Shown piece by piece: positions 63,256-64,000 of a stretch of 64,000 bases of DNA. A program made the translations under genes and the position numbers. This DNA is from Blastomussa wellsi (Eukaryota > Cnidaria > Anthozoa > Scleractinia > Plerogyridae). The notes under the pieces are model-generated. The model was given only the letters and a program-made list of their open reading frames with translations. It searched no databases and had not been told where the DNA came from. Within the stretch, counting starts at the first letter, position 1, and each line of letters opens with the position of its first letter. The stretch covers positions 22,978,923-23,042,922 of the forward strand of contig OX393562.1 of the NCBI GenBank assembly GCA_947652115.1. The letters run 5' to 3'.

Positions 63256-64000
63256 CTTTCGTTGATATATTTTTCTAAATAAACCTTAGGCGCAACTAAA
63301 AGCGGTATCGTAAACAACAACAATGTAACTAGTTCTCCGCGCCTCGATATATTGTCTCATAAACTGCAATTCCCGTAAAATGACTTGAAATTAGGTAAGA
63401 TTTAAAATATTTACTACATGAAGTTTGGTTGGTTAGGGTGTTCTATTGTTCGATTACTTCTTCTTTAATTCTATTGGATGACAGGTCCGTCACAAATTCG
63501 GTGACACCTCATTATCGCCAAATTTGGAAACAAGGTCAATTTCTAGTTGGCTTCTTCTGTCTTGCCTTCACCGTTTTTGCCGAGAATTTAACTATAGTAA
63601 AAATCTCTTTCTCTTTGTTTTGTCTCGGTTAAAACCTAATATGTAAACAAAATGATCGCGCCCAATATAATTCGTTTAAAAACCAGTCTTCAAATCGATA
63701 CCTCTCATTAATTTTACAACACTTTCCTTTCTTGTCAATTCAAGCATATAACAGGACGCCTGAATGCGCCACCTACTGCCAGCGATAAGTTCGAAGAGGC
63801 TTCAATGTATTGCTTTGTGTTGAAAATTAATCAAGTGTGACAATTTTACCACAAAGATCGTTCAGAAAATCAACAAACTCTGCTTGGTTAAAAAGGAAGG
63901 CAAGGTACCCAATAGCGAAAAATTTGTAAGAAATTACAAGTCAGGAAAGTAATCATTTTAAATGTTCTCCACACAAATCGATGAAAAAGATAAAGCCGAA
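63256..64000. other. Upstream region of Cys-rich gene 4
   Basis: No gene supported. It should contain the gene 4 promoter. A TATATC sequence on the minus strand lies very close (about 10 bases) to the ATG and is probably too near to be the TATA box. Confidence 0.35.

Overview
The window looks like nuclear DNA of an anthozoan cnidarian, most likely a hexacoral such as a stony coral. The reasons are AT-rich intergenic DNA crowded with fold-back and MITE-like elements, spliced genes with GT-AG introns, and a cluster of secreted low-complexity Cys/Gly/His-rich precursors cut at Lys-Arg sites, a style familiar from cnidarian capsule, mesoglea and matrix proteins. The species assignment is inference; I cannot search a database.

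Layout. (1) 1-2460: a tRNA-type SINE, then a 2.2 kb element with perfect 96-bp inverted repeats around an OTU-type cysteine protease gene. (2) 2460-6226: an orphan possible first exon, TGAT/TGAC microsatellites and a short element with a 13-bp target duplication. (3) 6227-24997 (minus): one uninterrupted open reading frame of about 6,256 codons encoding a secreted giant protein. Its centre has 18 modules built from about ten copies each of a His-Pro heptapeptide. Its C-terminal third is a string of units separated by Lys-Arg-Gln sites. (4) 28849-37563 (plus): a divergently transcribed gene that I reconstruct from four phase-compatible exons (about 1,276 aa), encoding Gly/Tyr/Cys-rich domains. 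It shares a short [KR]-S-x-[IVL]-P signature and Lys-Arg linkers with the giant protein although the domain sequences are unrelated. (5) 37564-46588: about 9 kb without a host gene, filled with nested MITEs, fold-backs, a SINE copy and a broken non-LTR retrotransposon end. (6) 46589-63255 (minus): two single-exon secreted genes (a Gly/Ala-rich giant-repeat protein and a small Cys-containing relative), followed by an array of four homologous Cys-rich exons. All four carry the signature WPCMWPC, all are phase 1 at both ends, and each is followed by a small terminal exon with a Tyr/Pro or Gly/Tyr-rich tail. Two of the four assemble into complete genes (56619-57615 and 60293-63255). Two lack a recognisable signal-peptide exon.

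How the genes may work together: all eight loci look like secreted structural-protein precursors, with a signal peptide or secretory leader, an acidic or basic pro-region, Lys-Arg cleavage sites, and mature segments rich in Cys, Gly, Tyr, His or Pro. I infer a locus supplying components of an extracellular structure hardened by disulfide, tyrosine or histidine-metal cross-links (capsule, mesoglea, cuticle or skeletal matrix). The sequence does not show which tissue.
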